Positions 34,947-42,536 of a DNA stretch of 64,000 nt are shown here, one piece after another (positions within the stretch are counted from its first letter, which is position 1; every line of letters starts with the position of its first letter). The translations under genes and the position numbers were made by a program. Below the pieces are notes generated by a model. It did not search any database, had not been told where the DNA came from, and saw nothing but the letters and a program-made list of their open reading frames with translations. Source of the stretch: Pseudomonas sp. K2I15 (GTDB lineage Bacteria > Pseudomonadota > Gammaproteobacteria > Pseudomonadales > Pseudomonadaceae); the NCBI RefSeq assembly GCF_002204795.1, contig NZ_NIXO01000019.1, positions 36,988-100,987 of the forward strand, written 5' to 3'.

Positions 34947-36178
34947 CGCGCCGGCCCGTTACCGATCTGCCACACAAACGGCGGCTCGGTGCCATTGATC
35001 ACCCGGTCGCCGACAATCCTTGCCTTGTAGATCACCGGGTTGTGGGACGACACCGTGCGCGCGTTGCGCCAGTGCCGATCGAGGGATTTACCCTGGCGCA
35101 CATCGGATGCGCCCAGCGCGTTGAACAGTTCAGTGGTGGCGCGCTGGATCAGTTCCGAGACCACCACCTGCGCCGTGGCTGATTCGATTTCGGCGGCCAC
35201 ATTGGCTTCGCGCTCCACCGCATCATCCCCACCGAACCTCGCCACGTAAGCCCGTTGCGCGGGAATGGTTGCCTTCAACGCACTGGCTTCGGCGGCATAC
35301 ACCAGCGCCGCGACTTCGCCCACCACCTGTTGAATCTGCGAATCCTGGCTCACATGGGCCGCATTGCCGTGGCTGTAGATTCGCTTGCGGCTGCGCACCT
35401 GGTGCGCCACATCCCTGACGGCCGCGCGGCCGATACCGGCCAGGGTGGCGAGCAGCACCAACTGGTAAAACGCAGTCTGGTATTTGAAGCGGGTGGCAAA
35501 GTCGATGACGTTTTCGGCTTCCACCACGGCATCGGTAAAACGCGAGGTGCCGCTGCCGGTGGTGCGTTGGCCAAAGCCGTCCCAGTCATCGCTTTGCACC
35601 ACGCCGGGCTGGCGGGTGCGGGTGGCGGCAATCACGTCGCCGCCGGTGTCGCTGCGTTGGGCGTAGACGTCGATCCAGTCGGAAAACAGGCTGCCGGTGC
35701 TGTAGAACTTCTCACCGTTGAGCTTCCATTTGTCGCCGTCGGGGCTGACTTTGGTCACCACATCGCCGATGGCCACGCTGCCGATTTCGGTCCAGGCGCA
35801 GCCGACGATATCGCCGTCGACAAAGCGCTTGAACCAGATGTCCCGCGCCGCGCCCGGTGCGGCATTCAGGCGGTCTTCGGCAAACGCGAAGTGCCCGCGC
35901 AGGGCCTGGGGCACGTTGGAGTCGGCTTCGGCCAGCTCGATCAGCAGTTCAAACAGTTGGGGCAGGGAGGCGCCACCGCCACCGTATTCCACCGGCACCC
36001 GCACGGCGCCGAAGCCGGCTTGCTTGAGCCACTGAATGGGCTCGTTCGGCAGGGCGCGGGTTTGTTCACGCTCTACGGCACCCTCGGCGATGCGCTGGAA
36101 AATCGGCCGGAAGCGTTCGGCCAAGGCTTGATAATCGACGCCGGTGGACAGTGGATTGATCACGTGGTGTTCGGTCAT
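34943..36178 (-). CDS. SfnB-family sulfur-acquisition oxidoreductase (acyl-CoA dehydrogenase fold)
   Basis: A 411-residue flavoprotein of the acyl-CoA dehydrogenase/DszC/SfnB branch. IQWLKQAGFGAVRVPVEYGG is the N-terminal helical block, CAWTEIGSVAIGDVVTKVSP and LNGEKFYSTGSLFSDWIDVY the beta domain, and the C-terminal helical domain ends with GASDVRQGKSLDRHWRNART, typical of FMNH2-dependent desulfurising monooxygenases rather than true acyl-CoA dehydrogenases. The start at 36178 has AGGAG eight bases upstream. It diverges from sfnG, with a sigma-54-like promoter element on each side of a shared inverted repeat, as expected for SfnR-type control under sulfate limitation. Confidence 0.9.
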   Translation of the reverse strand: MTEHHVINPLSTGVDYQALAERFRPIFQRIAEGAVEREQTRALPNEPIQWLKQAGFGAVRVPVEYGGGGASLPQLFELLIELAEADSNVPQALRGHFAFAEDRLNAAPGAARDIWFKRFVDGDIVGCAWTEIGSVAIGDVVTKVSPDGDKWKLNGEKFYSTGSLFSDWIDVYAQRSDTGGDVIAATRTRQPGVVQSDDWDGFGQRTTGSGTSRFTDAVVEAENVIDFATRFKYQTAFYQLVLLATLAGIGRAAVRDVAHQVRSRKRIYSHGNAAHVSQDSQIQQVVGEVAALVYAAEASALKATIPAQRAYVARFGGDDAVEREANVAAEIESATAQVVVSELIQRATTELFNALGASDVRQGKSLDRHWRNARTVSSHNPVIYKARIVGDRVINGTEPPFVWQIGNGPAR

Positions 36179-36215
36179 GGGGACGGCTCCTGGGCAGTTG
36201 GATACTGGAGCCATT

Positions 36216-36229
36216 GCACAGTCCATGCC
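36216..36229 (-). promoter_or_regulatory. sigma-54-like promoter of the sfnB-like gene
   Basis: On the minus strand GG (36229-36228), ten bases, then GC (36217-36216) gives the invariant GG-N10-GC spacing in the context CGGCATG-N4-GTGCA (consensus TGGCACG-N4-TTGCA). It lies about 40 bases ahead of the start codon. Confidence 0.5.
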
Positions 36230-36269
36230 GGGTGTAAAAGCGCGTGTTTACGGGCGTGAAGCGGATTCA

Positions 36270-36289
36270 ACTGTTGCTCCTGCAACAGT
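36270..36289. promoter_or_regulatory. inverted repeat, enhancer candidate for sigma-54 control
   Basis: ACTGTTGC-TCCT-GCAACAGT is a perfect 8-base inverted repeat with a four-base spacer. It lies about 40 bases upstream of the sfnB-side -24 element and about 100 bases upstream of the sfnG-side one, a normal place for an NtrC-type activator such as SfnR. Confidence 0.55.
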
Positions 36290-36387
36290 GAAACGACAAA
36301 CAGCTGCAATCCATAACACCTCTGTGCAGCGTGTCCATCGCCCATTTCACCGCTCAAAGCCTTGTGACGCGGGCGTCTCACTGCCAC

Positions 36388-36405
36388 TGGCACACTTGCT
36401 GCTCC
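36388..36405 (+). promoter_or_regulatory. sigma-54-like promoter of sfnG
   Basis: TGGCACA-CTTG-CTGCT matches TGGCACG-N4-TTGCW at all but two positions and keeps GG (36389-36390) and GC (36401-36402) ten bases apart. The start codon is 40 bases downstream. P. putida sfnG is known to need sigma-54 and SfnR. Confidence 0.65.
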
Positions 36406-36441
36406 ATAACCTGTACATCCCAAAGTGCGAGGTACAGTTCA

Positions 36442-37533
36442 ATGAGTCAGCAAGCCGTCAAATTTGCCTACTGGGTGCCCAACGTCAGCGGTGGGCTGGT
36501 GGTCAGCAAGATCGAACAGCGCACCCACTGGGGCATCGACTACAACCGCAAGCTGGCGCAGTTGGCGGAGGAAGCGGGTTTTGAATACGCCCTCACGCAG
36601 ATTCGTTTCACCGCCGGCTATGGCGCCGAATACCAGCATGAGTCCGTCGCGTTCAGCCATGCGCTGCTGGCGGCCACCACCACGCTCAAGGTAATTGCGG
36701 CGATCCTGCCTGGCCCTTGGCAACCGGCCCTGGCGGCCAAGCAACTGGCGACCATCGACCAACTCACCAATGGCCGCGTGGCGGTCAATATCGTCAGCGG
36801 CTGGTTCAAGGGCGAGTTCCAGGCCATCGGCGAACACTGGCTGGAGCACGACGAACGTTATCGGCGTTCCGAAGAATTCATCCGTGCCCTGAAAGGCATC
36901 TGGACCCAGGACAATTTCACCTTCAAGGGTGATTTCTACCGCTTCAACAACTACAGCCTCAAACCCAAACCACTGGGCGAGCCACACCCGGAAATCTTCC
37001 AGGGCGGCAGTTCGCGGGCGGCGCGGGACATGGCGGCGCGCGTGTCGGACTGGTACTTCACCAACGGCAATACCCCGGAAGGCATCAAGGCCCAGGTCGA
37101 CGACATTCGTGCCAAGGCGGCGGCCAACAATCACTCGGTAAAAGTCGGCGTCAACGCGTTTGTGATCGCCCGCGACACCGAGGAAGAAGCCCGCGCCGTG
37201 CTCGCGCAAATCATCGACCAGGCCGACCCGGAAGCCGTCAATGCGTTTGGCGACGCAGCGAAACAGGCGGGCAAGGCATCACCGGAAGGCGAGGGCAACT
37301 GGGCCAAGTCGACCTTTGAGGATTTGGTGCAATACAACGACGGCTTCAAGACCAACCTGATTGGCACCCCGCAGCAGATCGCCGAGCGCATCGTCGCCTT
37401 GAAGGCGGTAGGCGTGGACCTGGTGCTGGCCGGCTTCCTGCACTTCCAGGAAGAAGTCGAGTACTTCGGCCAGCGCGTGCTGCCGCTGGTGCGTGAGTTG
37501 GAGGCCAAGGCCGGGATCAAGCAGGTCGCCTGA
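36442..37533 (+). CDS. sfnG: FMNH2-dependent dimethylsulfone monooxygenase
   Basis: A 363-residue bacterial-luciferase-like (LLM) enzyme that turns dimethylsulfone into methanesulfinate, allowing growth on organosulfur compounds. VKFAYWVPNVSGGLVVSKIE, QIRFTAGYGAEYQHESVAFS, NGRVAVNIVSGWFKGEF and EIFQGGSSRAARDMAARVSD are all as I recall for SfnG/SsuD relatives, and length is normal. The start at 36442 has GAGG nine bases upstream. A sigma-54-like promoter precedes it. It overlaps the convergent GNAT-C39 gene by 17 bases at the 3' end. Confidence 0.92.
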   Translation: MSQQAVKFAYWVPNVSGGLVVSKIEQRTHWGIDYNRKLAQLAEEAGFEYALTQIRFTAGYGAEYQHESVAFSHALLAATTTLKVIAAILPGPWQPALAAKQLATIDQLTNGRVAVNIVSGWFKGEFQAIGEHWLEHDERYRRSEEFIRALKGIWTQDNFTFKGDFYRFNNYSLKPKPLGEPHPEIFQGGSSRAARDMAARVSDWYFTNGNTPEGIKAQVDDIRAKAAANNHSVKVGVNAFVIARDTEEEARAVLAQIIDQADPEAVNAFGDAAKQAGKASPEGEGNWAKSTFEDLVQYNDGFKTNLIGTPQQIAERIVALKAVGVDLVLAGFLHFQEEVEYFGQRVLPLVRELEAKAGIKQVA

Positions 37534-38617
37534 ATACCACCACCGCCGCGCGCAATTTGTTGTTGCCGAACCGGCACATTCGCTCGAACTCCCCGTGGCT
37601 GACTGGCAGGTGCTGGCAGTCCATGGGTTGGCGATGCTGGCTGTGGTCCACATCCGGGTCATGCAGGTACACAAAATCTTCGTCGCAGTCGGTGACGATC
37701 ACCCAATGGGGCGACTTGGAGCGGGTCAGCCGGTAGCTGCTGATCAACACCAGCGGCTGCCCGCCGTCGCGCAGTACCTGGGGTAAATCCAGCGGGCCGC
37801 CGAGTACTTGCTCAACGTCGCTCAATGCCAGCTCTTCCTCAAAGGCGTCATGCACCAGGCGCATGACGTCTTTTTTATGCTCATCACGCACCCCATCAAG
37901 AAACAACGGCCCGCGCACATTCACCTGCATGCGCACCCGAAAGCCCCGGCGCCAGGCGGCCAATGCCAGGCCTTGCGGGCTGCAACCGCCATGGCCTGCG
38001 GTCATGAACACGGTGGTTGCCTCGCGCCAGATCTGCAGCTCTTCGCGGCGCTGGGCGACCCGCGCAGGTTCCAGGGCGCCCATGGCCATCAGCAGGCTGG
38101 CGGCGCCGCAGGTGAAGTCGGTGGTCTGCTGGTAATAGGGCACGCTCAGGGCGCGCACATCCTGGTGTTGGAGGATGCGCTTCTCCAGGCGCAGGGCGGC
38201 GGCGTGGTCTTCGTAATAGTCGTTGATCAGGGCAAAGCGCCGGTAGCCGTTGCGCTCGTACAGGGCGATGGCGCCGGGGTTATCGGTGCGCACTTCCAGG
38301 CGCAGGTACGCGCAGTCATGTTCCACGGCGCAGGCTTCGATGCGCGTCAGCAGTTGCTTGCCCAAACCCAGGCCCCGGGAGGACTCGGCGATAGCGATCG
38401 AATACAGGCGCGCCAAGGAGGTGCCACGGTGGAACAGCACCAGGGCGTAGCCGAGCAAATCGCCGTGTTTTTCCGCTACCAGCAGTTGCCCGTGGGCGCG
38501 GCTGACCATCCACTGGAAGCTGCGGGTGGAGAGCCGGTCCGTGGTGAAACAGTGCTGTTCCAATGCCACCAATTGGGGCACGTCTTCGGGTGTCGCAACG
38601 CGAAAGGAAAGAGCCAT
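37517..38617 (-). CDS. GNAT acetyltransferase fused to a C39-like peptidase
   Basis: A 366-residue two-domain protein. Residues 1-150 are a GNAT domain (acetyl-CoA loop AIAESSRGLGLGKQLLTRIE, NPGAIALYERNGYRR). Residues 155-366 are a C39-like papain-fold peptidase: YYQQTTDFTCGAASLLMAMG with Cys170, SPHWVIVTDCDEDFVYLHDP with His304 and Asp320, plus a leader-binding-like GGCSPQGLALAAWRRGF region. No transporter domain is attached, unlike bacteriocin-processing C39 proteins. It diverges from an RLAN/ATP-grasp ligase gene and this pairing recurs in proteobacteria as far as I know. Acetylation and cleavage of a peptide or peptide-like product made by the ligase is a reasonable hypothesis, not a demonstrated role. 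Confidence 0.88.
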   Translation of the reverse strand: MALSFRVATPEDVPQLVALEQHCFTTDRLSTRSFQWMVSRAHGQLLVAEKHGDLLGYALVLFHRGTSLARLYSIAIAESSRGLGLGKQLLTRIEACAVEHDCAYLRLEVRTDNPGAIALYERNGYRRFALINDYYEDHAAALRLEKRILQHQDVRALSVPYYQQTTDFTCGAASLLMAMGALEPARVAQRREELQIWREATTVFMTAGHGGCSPQGLALAAWRRGFRVRMQVNVRGPLFLDGVRDEHKKDVMRLVHDAFEEELALSDVEQVLGGPLDLPQVLRDGGQPLVLISSYRLTRSKSPHWVIVTDCDEDFVYLHDPDVDHSQHRQPMDCQHLPVSHGEFERMCRFGNNKLRAAVVVFRRPA

Positions 38618-38711
38618 GTGACCGCCGTAAAAGTTGCGTAACGAAACGGGACTTCTCTAAAAGATCGTGCTTAATAGAAAAGGTCTAGTTCTCTAAAGCG
38701 GATCAATCAAT

Positions 38712-40298
38712 ATGTCAGCGGTACAAGGTCATTGGCGTGAAGTATCCGAGCAAACAGTGGCGGCGACAATAACTTCCAACGGTTATTTTTCCAGCCCTCC
38801 GAAGAGTGCAAGCCAAGTCGTGATCATTGTCGAACGCAAAGAAGACTGGGCGTCGTACTTCCCCAGCGAAGACATCGTCACCGCCCAGGAATACCTTGAG
38901 CAAACCCGGGAAAACGAGACGGGCAAGCGCGTGCAGGTGATCAACCTGTGCCGCAGCTACAAGTACCTGGGCCACGGCTACTACTGCTCGCTGCTGGCCG
39001 AGGCGCGAGGCCACAAGGTAATTCCGTCGGTGCGCACCATCAGCGAATTGACCAAGAAGTCCCTGTATGGCCTGGCCCTGGATGACCTGGATAAAACCCT
39101 TGATAAAGCCTTGAGTCATCATCTCTACAGCAACACCGAAGGCTTTACCCTGACACTTTACTTTGGCCGAACCAATATTGAACCCTTGCAGGATTTGGCC
39201 CGGCAGTTGTTTGAAGCGTTTCCCTGTCCGATCCTGTTAGTTGAGTTTCGCAAGAATAACGGCTGGCACATCGAAGGCATCAAGTCTGGCGTGTTGCACA
39301 AGTTGCGCGATGACCAGGAAGATCAATTCGCCAATGCGCTGGACAACTTCAGCCGCAAGATCTGGCGTCAACCGCGGTCCCGACGTTTGGCCCGGTATGA
39401 CCTGGCGATCCTGCACGACCCGCAGGAACAATTGCCGCCTTCCAACGCCCGCGCTCTGGACAACTTCGTACGGGTCGGCAAGGGCCTGGGTATCGATGTC
39501 GAGCTGATCGAACGCAAGGACTACGCCCGCCTGGCCGAATACGACGCCTTGCTGATCCGCGAGACCACCAGCGTCGACAACCACACCTACCGCTTCGCCA
39601 AAAAGGCCGAGAGTGAAGGGCTGGTAGTGATGGACGACCCGGCGTCGATCCTGCGCTGCACCAACAAGGTCTACCTGACGGACCTGCTCAAAAGCCATCA
39701 ACTGGGCATGCCCGCGACCGAAATTCTGTACAAGGAGCGACCCGAAGATTTCGAACGGGTGGGCGAGCGCCTGGGCTTCCCGCTGGTGCTGAAGATCCCC
39801 GACGGGTGTTTCTCCCGTGGCGTGATCAAGGTCGAAAGCCAGCAAGCGCTGCTGACCGCCACCGCTGAGTTGTTCGAGCATTCTGTGTTGCTGCTGGCCC
39901 AGGAATTTTTCTACACCGAGTACGACTGGCGCATTGGCGTGCTCAACCGCAAACCGATCTTTGCCTGCCAGTACTTCATGTCCAAGGGCCATTGGCAGAT
40001 CTACAACCACAAGGCGATCGGCCAGGACATCAACGGCGAATGCCGCACCCTGGCGGTCCATGAGGCCCCCAAGGCGGTGGTGGAACTGGCGGTAAAAACC
40101 GCCAACCTGATCGGCGACGGCCTGTACGGCGTGGACCTCAAGCAATCCGGCGACAAGGTGGTGGTGATCGAGGTCAACGACAACCCCAACATGGACGCCG
40201 GCATCGAAGACGCCTACCTGCAAGACGATTTGTATTCCCTGGTACTGGAGGAGTTCGTACGACGCCTGGAGTTGAAGCGTCAAGGCCAGGTGTGGTGA
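38712..40298 (+). CDS. RimK-like ATP-grasp ligase with N-terminal RLAN domain
   Basis: A 528-residue amino-acid ligase-like protein. Residues about 33-185 are the RLAN domain (VVIIVERKEDWASYFPSEDI, INLCRSYKYLGHGYYCSLLA), found almost only in front of RimK-type ATP-grasp domains. The ATP-grasp part covers about residues 310-515: MDDPASILRCTNKVYLTDLL, GFPLVLKIPDGCFSRGVIKV (nucleotide-binding Lys), and the metal site VVVIEVNDNPNMDAGIED. Such enzymes join amino acids, often glutamate, to a carboxylate by an acyl-phosphate. It diverges from the GNAT-C39 gene and is followed after six bases by a CorA-like transporter. No substrate is known. Confidence 0.88.
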   Translation: MSAVQGHWREVSEQTVAATITSNGYFSSPPKSASQVVIIVERKEDWASYFPSEDIVTAQEYLEQTRENETGKRVQVINLCRSYKYLGHGYYCSLLAEARGHKVIPSVRTISELTKKSLYGLALDDLDKTLDKALSHHLYSNTEGFTLTLYFGRTNIEPLQDLARQLFEAFPCPILLVEFRKNNGWHIEGIKSGVLHKLRDDQEDQFANALDNFSRKIWRQPRSRRLARYDLAILHDPQEQLPPSNARALDNFVRVGKGLGIDVELIERKDYARLAEYDALLIRETTSVDNHTYRFAKKAESEGLVVMDDPASILRCTNKVYLTDLLKSHQLGMPATEILYKERPEDFERVGERLGFPLVLKIPDGCFSRGVIKVESQQALLTATAELFEHSVLLLAQEFFYTEYDWRIGVLNRKPIFACQYFMSKGHWQIYNHKAIGQDINGECRTLAVHEAPKAVVELAVKTANLIGDGLYGVDLKQSGDKVVVIEVNDNPNMDAGIEDAYLQDDLYSLVLEEFVRRLELKRQGQVW

Positions 40299-40304
40299 CG
40301 CGCG

Positions 40305-41246
40305 ATGATCCAGCGCTTTGAATTAGCCGATGGCAAGTTGTACAACAGCCTGGGGGATGACGGGAATGTGCTGCTCTTCAGCAATCCGGACGCCCACGAG
40401 CGCAAGTACCTGCGCGATTGCTACAAGCTCGATGAGCATGCCCTGGCCTCGGCGCTGGACCCGGACGAAGTGTCGCGCATCGAGTTTCACCCGGATAACC
40501 TGTTTTTGATCTGGAAGCGCCCGGAGAACTATTCCGGCGGCGGCAACCTGGTGTTTGAAGTGGCGTCCTGCGGCTTGTTGTTTTCCGGGGATCAGTTGCT
40601 GGTGATCGCCACCGACGACAGCCAGCTTTCCGGGCTGGGTGCGCGCCGGCCGTTACGCACGCCACTGGATGTGTTGCTGGACCTGCTGCTTAACAACATC
40701 CACCACTACCTGGGCCACCTCAAGGTGATCAAGATGGTCGCCCGGGAGTTGCAGCAGCAGTTCAACGCCTCGATGAGTAACCGCCACCTGATGCAGATGT
40801 TCAGCCTCAGCGAAAGCCTGATCTATTACATCAACGCCCTGCACAGCAACGGCGCGGTGCTGACGCGCCTGCGTAACCATGGGGAAAAGGAACATTTCAG
40901 CGCTGAAACACTGGGCCTGATCGATGACCTGATCATCGAGAACAACCAGTGCTACAAGCAGGCGGAGATTTACTCCAACGTGTTCTCCGGGCTGATCGAT
41001 GCCCGGGGCAACCTGATGAACAACAGCATGAACAACCTGCTGCGCAAGCTGACGTTGATCAACGTGGTGTTCTTGCCGTTGAACCTGATTGCCAGTGTGG
41101 GCGGGATGTCGGAGTTCAGCATGATGACGGCGGGCACGCCGTGGTGGGTTTCGTATCCGTTGTTTATGGCGGCGATGGGGCTGGGGGCGGGGTTGATGGT
41201 GTTGGGGTTGAAGCGGATTGCGGGGAATGGCGATAAGGCGGTGTGA
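40305..41246 (+). CDS. CorA/ZntB-like divalent-cation transporter with GMS motif
   Basis: A 313-residue protein of CorA layout: an N-terminal cytoplasmic alpha/beta domain, a long helix (residues about 120-255, from LLNNIHHYLGHLKVIKMVAR to NNSMNNLLRKLTLINVVFLP), and two C-terminal membrane helices. The pore signature GMN of CorA (GIN/GVN in ZntB) reads GMS here (SVGGMSEFSMM). The Asn-to-Ser change at the ion-selectivity ring makes magnesium specificity doubtful. It is six bases behind the ATP-grasp ligase gene and probably co-translated, which is unusual company for a cation channel. Transport of zinc or of a metal needed by the ligase are options. Confidence 0.85.
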   Translation: MIQRFELADGKLYNSLGDDGNVLLFSNPDAHERKYLRDCYKLDEHALASALDPDEVSRIEFHPDNLFLIWKRPENYSGGGNLVFEVASCGLLFSGDQLLVIATDDSQLSGLGARRPLRTPLDVLLDLLLNNIHHYLGHLKVIKMVARELQQQFNASMSNRHLMQMFSLSESLIYYINALHSNGAVLTRLRNHGEKEHFSAETLGLIDDLIIENNQCYKQAEIYSNVFSGLIDARGNLMNNSMNNLLRKLTLINVVFLPLNLIASVGGMSEFSMMTAGTPWWVSYPLFMAAMGLGAGLMVLGLKRIAGNGDKAV

Positions 41247-41265
41247 CTACATTCGGGAAGTTATT

Positions 41266-41397
41266 TGTGGCGAGGGGGCTTGTTGTGGCGAGGGAGCTTG
41301 CTGTGGCGAGGGAGCTTGCTCCCGCTGGAGTGCGCAGCGCTCCTGTTTTTTTGGGGGCGGCTGCGCAGCCCAGCGGGAGCAAGCTCCCTCGCCACAG
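41266..41397. repeat. REP pair with tandemly triplicated 5' arm
   Basis: The REP arm TGTGGCGAGGGnGCTTGn occurs three times with an 18-base period (41266-41283, 41284-41301, 41302 on); only the third continues into a full REP with hairpin GAGTGCGCAGCGCTC. An inverted REP follows (GGCTGCGCAGCC and GGGAGCAAGCTCCCTCGCCA to 41397). Confidence 0.9.
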
Positions 41398-41398
41398 G

Positions 41399-42160
41399 TC
41401 ATTCGCCGGCGCTGTGTTGCAACGTCAACACCTCAAACCCGTCCCGCGTCACCGCCACGGTATGTTCCCACTGCGCCGACAGACTGTTATCCCGCGTTAC
41501 CACCGTCCAGCCATCCTTCAAGCTGCGCACCTTGGCGCTGCCCTGGTTGAGCATTGGCTCAATGGTAAACACCATGCCTTCGCGCAACTCCAGGCCGGTG
41601 CCGGGGCGGCCGAAGTGCAGGATCTGCGGGTCTTCGTGCATCTCGCGGCCGATGCCGTGCCCGCAATATTCGCGCACCACGCTGTAGCCGTTGCTCTGGG
41701 CGTGGCTCTGGATGGCGTAGCCGATGTCCCCCAGGCGCGCGCCGGGCTTGACCTGGCGGATGCCGGCCCACATGGCTTCAAAGGTCATTTCCACCAGGCG
41801 CCGGGCTTTGGGCGCGACGTTGCCAATCATGTACATCTTGCTGGAGTCGGCGATAAAGCCGCCTTTTTCCAGGGTGATGTCGATGTTGACGATGTCGCCG
41901 TCCTTGAGCACGGCCTTGGCGTCGGGCATGCCGTGGCACACCACCTCGTTGATCGAGGTGTTGATGCAGAAGGGGTAGTCGTACTGGCCCAGGCTCGCGG
42001 GCCGCGATTGCAGGTCATTGCGGATATAGGCTTCGACGGCGCTGTCGATCTCCAGGGTCGACTGGCCGGCCGCGACAAAGCCATCGAGCATGGTAAACAC
42101 CTGGGCCAACAGGCGGCCCGCTTCGCGCATCACGACGAGTTGTTCGGCGGTCTTGATCAT
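41399..42160 (-). CDS. map: type I methionine aminopeptidase
   Basis: A 253-residue metallopeptidase that removes initiator Met. All five metal ligands of the E. coli enzyme are in place: two Asp in VNIDITLEKGGFIADSSKMY, His in CGHGIGREMHEDP, Glu in FTIEPML and Glu in WEHTVAVTRDG; the S1' His is in VVCHGMPD. It is preceded with a one-base overlap by a ParD-like gene, so it is not the housekeeping map copy that usually lies next to rpsB. The pairing resembles an antitoxin/partner operon; the enzyme may process a restricted set of N termini. Confidence 0.92.
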   Translation of the reverse strand: MIKTAEQLVVMREAGRLLAQVFTMLDGFVAAGQSTLEIDSAVEAYIRNDLQSRPASLGQYDYPFCINTSINEVVCHGMPDAKAVLKDGDIVNIDITLEKGGFIADSSKMYMIGNVAPKARRLVEMTFEAMWAGIRQVKPGARLGDIGYAIQSHAQSNGYSVVREYCGHGIGREMHEDPQILHFGRPGTGLELREGMVFTIEPMLNQGSAKVRSLKDGWTVVTRDNSLSAQWEHTVAVTRDGFEVLTLQHSAGE

Positions 42161-42360
42161 TAGCTGCGCCCCCGGATCAGGTCGGGCTTGTCCAGCAACA
42201 GCTTGTTGATCAGGTCGTTATAGGCCAGGTGCGGATTGAGTTCGGCGAGCAGGCCGATCTTGATCCAGAACTCGGCCTGGGCGTTGATGGAACGGTCCAT
42301 GGTGGCGCTGGCCAGACGGAGTTGTTCGTGCAATTGGTCGGTGATCTTGACGATGCCCAT
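42160..42360 (-). CDS. ParD-like ribbon-helix-helix protein
   Basis: A 66-residue protein: MGIVKITDQLHEQLRLASAT forms the N-terminal strand and helix of a MetJ/Arc-type fold, followed by NAQAEFWIKIGLLAELNPHL and a short helical tail. It matches the ParD_like antitoxin-type family. The ATG at 42360 is preferred to a GTG three codons upstream. Its TAA overlaps the ATG of map (TAATG). A near-perfect inverted repeat 30-50 bases upstream suits autoregulation. No classical ParE toxin is encoded nearby. Confidence 0.85.
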   Translation of the reverse strand: MGIVKITDQLHEQLRLASATMDRSINAQAEFWIKIGLLAELNPHLAYNDLINKLLLDKPDLIRGRS

Positions 42361-42389
42361 GAGCTTCACTGTGCTGGGTTGATATACAA

Positions 42390-42410
42390 AGCGTATACGT
42401 TTCGTATGCT
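42390..42410. promoter_or_regulatory. autoregulatory operator candidate for the parD-like gene
   Basis: AGCGTATACG-TTT-CGTATGCT is an inverted repeat with one mismatch per arm, placed 30 bases upstream of the parD-like start and upstream of the ilvA-like promoter on the other strand. Confidence 0.45.
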
Positions 42411-42435
42411 TGGAGTAAAGCCTGGCGTTTCGCGA

Positions 42436-42464
42436 TTGACTTGCCCGGCAGCGGCGGTTAATTT
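42436..42464 (+). promoter_or_regulatory. sigma-70-like promoter of the attenuator leader
   Basis: TTGACT (42436-42441), 17 bases, TAATTT (42459-42464). The -35 element is good and the -10 weak. The expected transcription start, about seven bases on, falls at or next to the ATG of the leader peptide (42471), so the leader could be translated without a leader sequence or Shine-Dalgarno site. Confidence 0.5.
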
Positions 42465-42470
42465 TGATTC

Positions 42471-42536
42471 ATGACATTTCAAACCTTTCGTTGCCAGCCA
42501 AGCATTATTACCGCCATTCCTCATTTGGCGGGATAG
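42471..42536 (+). CDS. putative Ile/Thr leader peptide (21 residues)
   Basis: An ATG reading frame of 21 codons ends in TAG at 42534-42536. Codons 12-16 read Ile-Ile-Thr-Ala-Ile (ATT ATT ACC GCC ATT), and Thr also occurs at positions 2 and 5. Isoleucine is the end product, and threonine the substrate, of the downstream enzyme, as expected for a ribosome-mediated attenuator. The stall codons lie immediately before segment 1 of the RNA structure. There is no clear ribosome site; a leaderless start is possible. The protein itself would have no function. Confidence 0.6.
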   Translation: MTFQTFRCQPSIITAIPHLAG

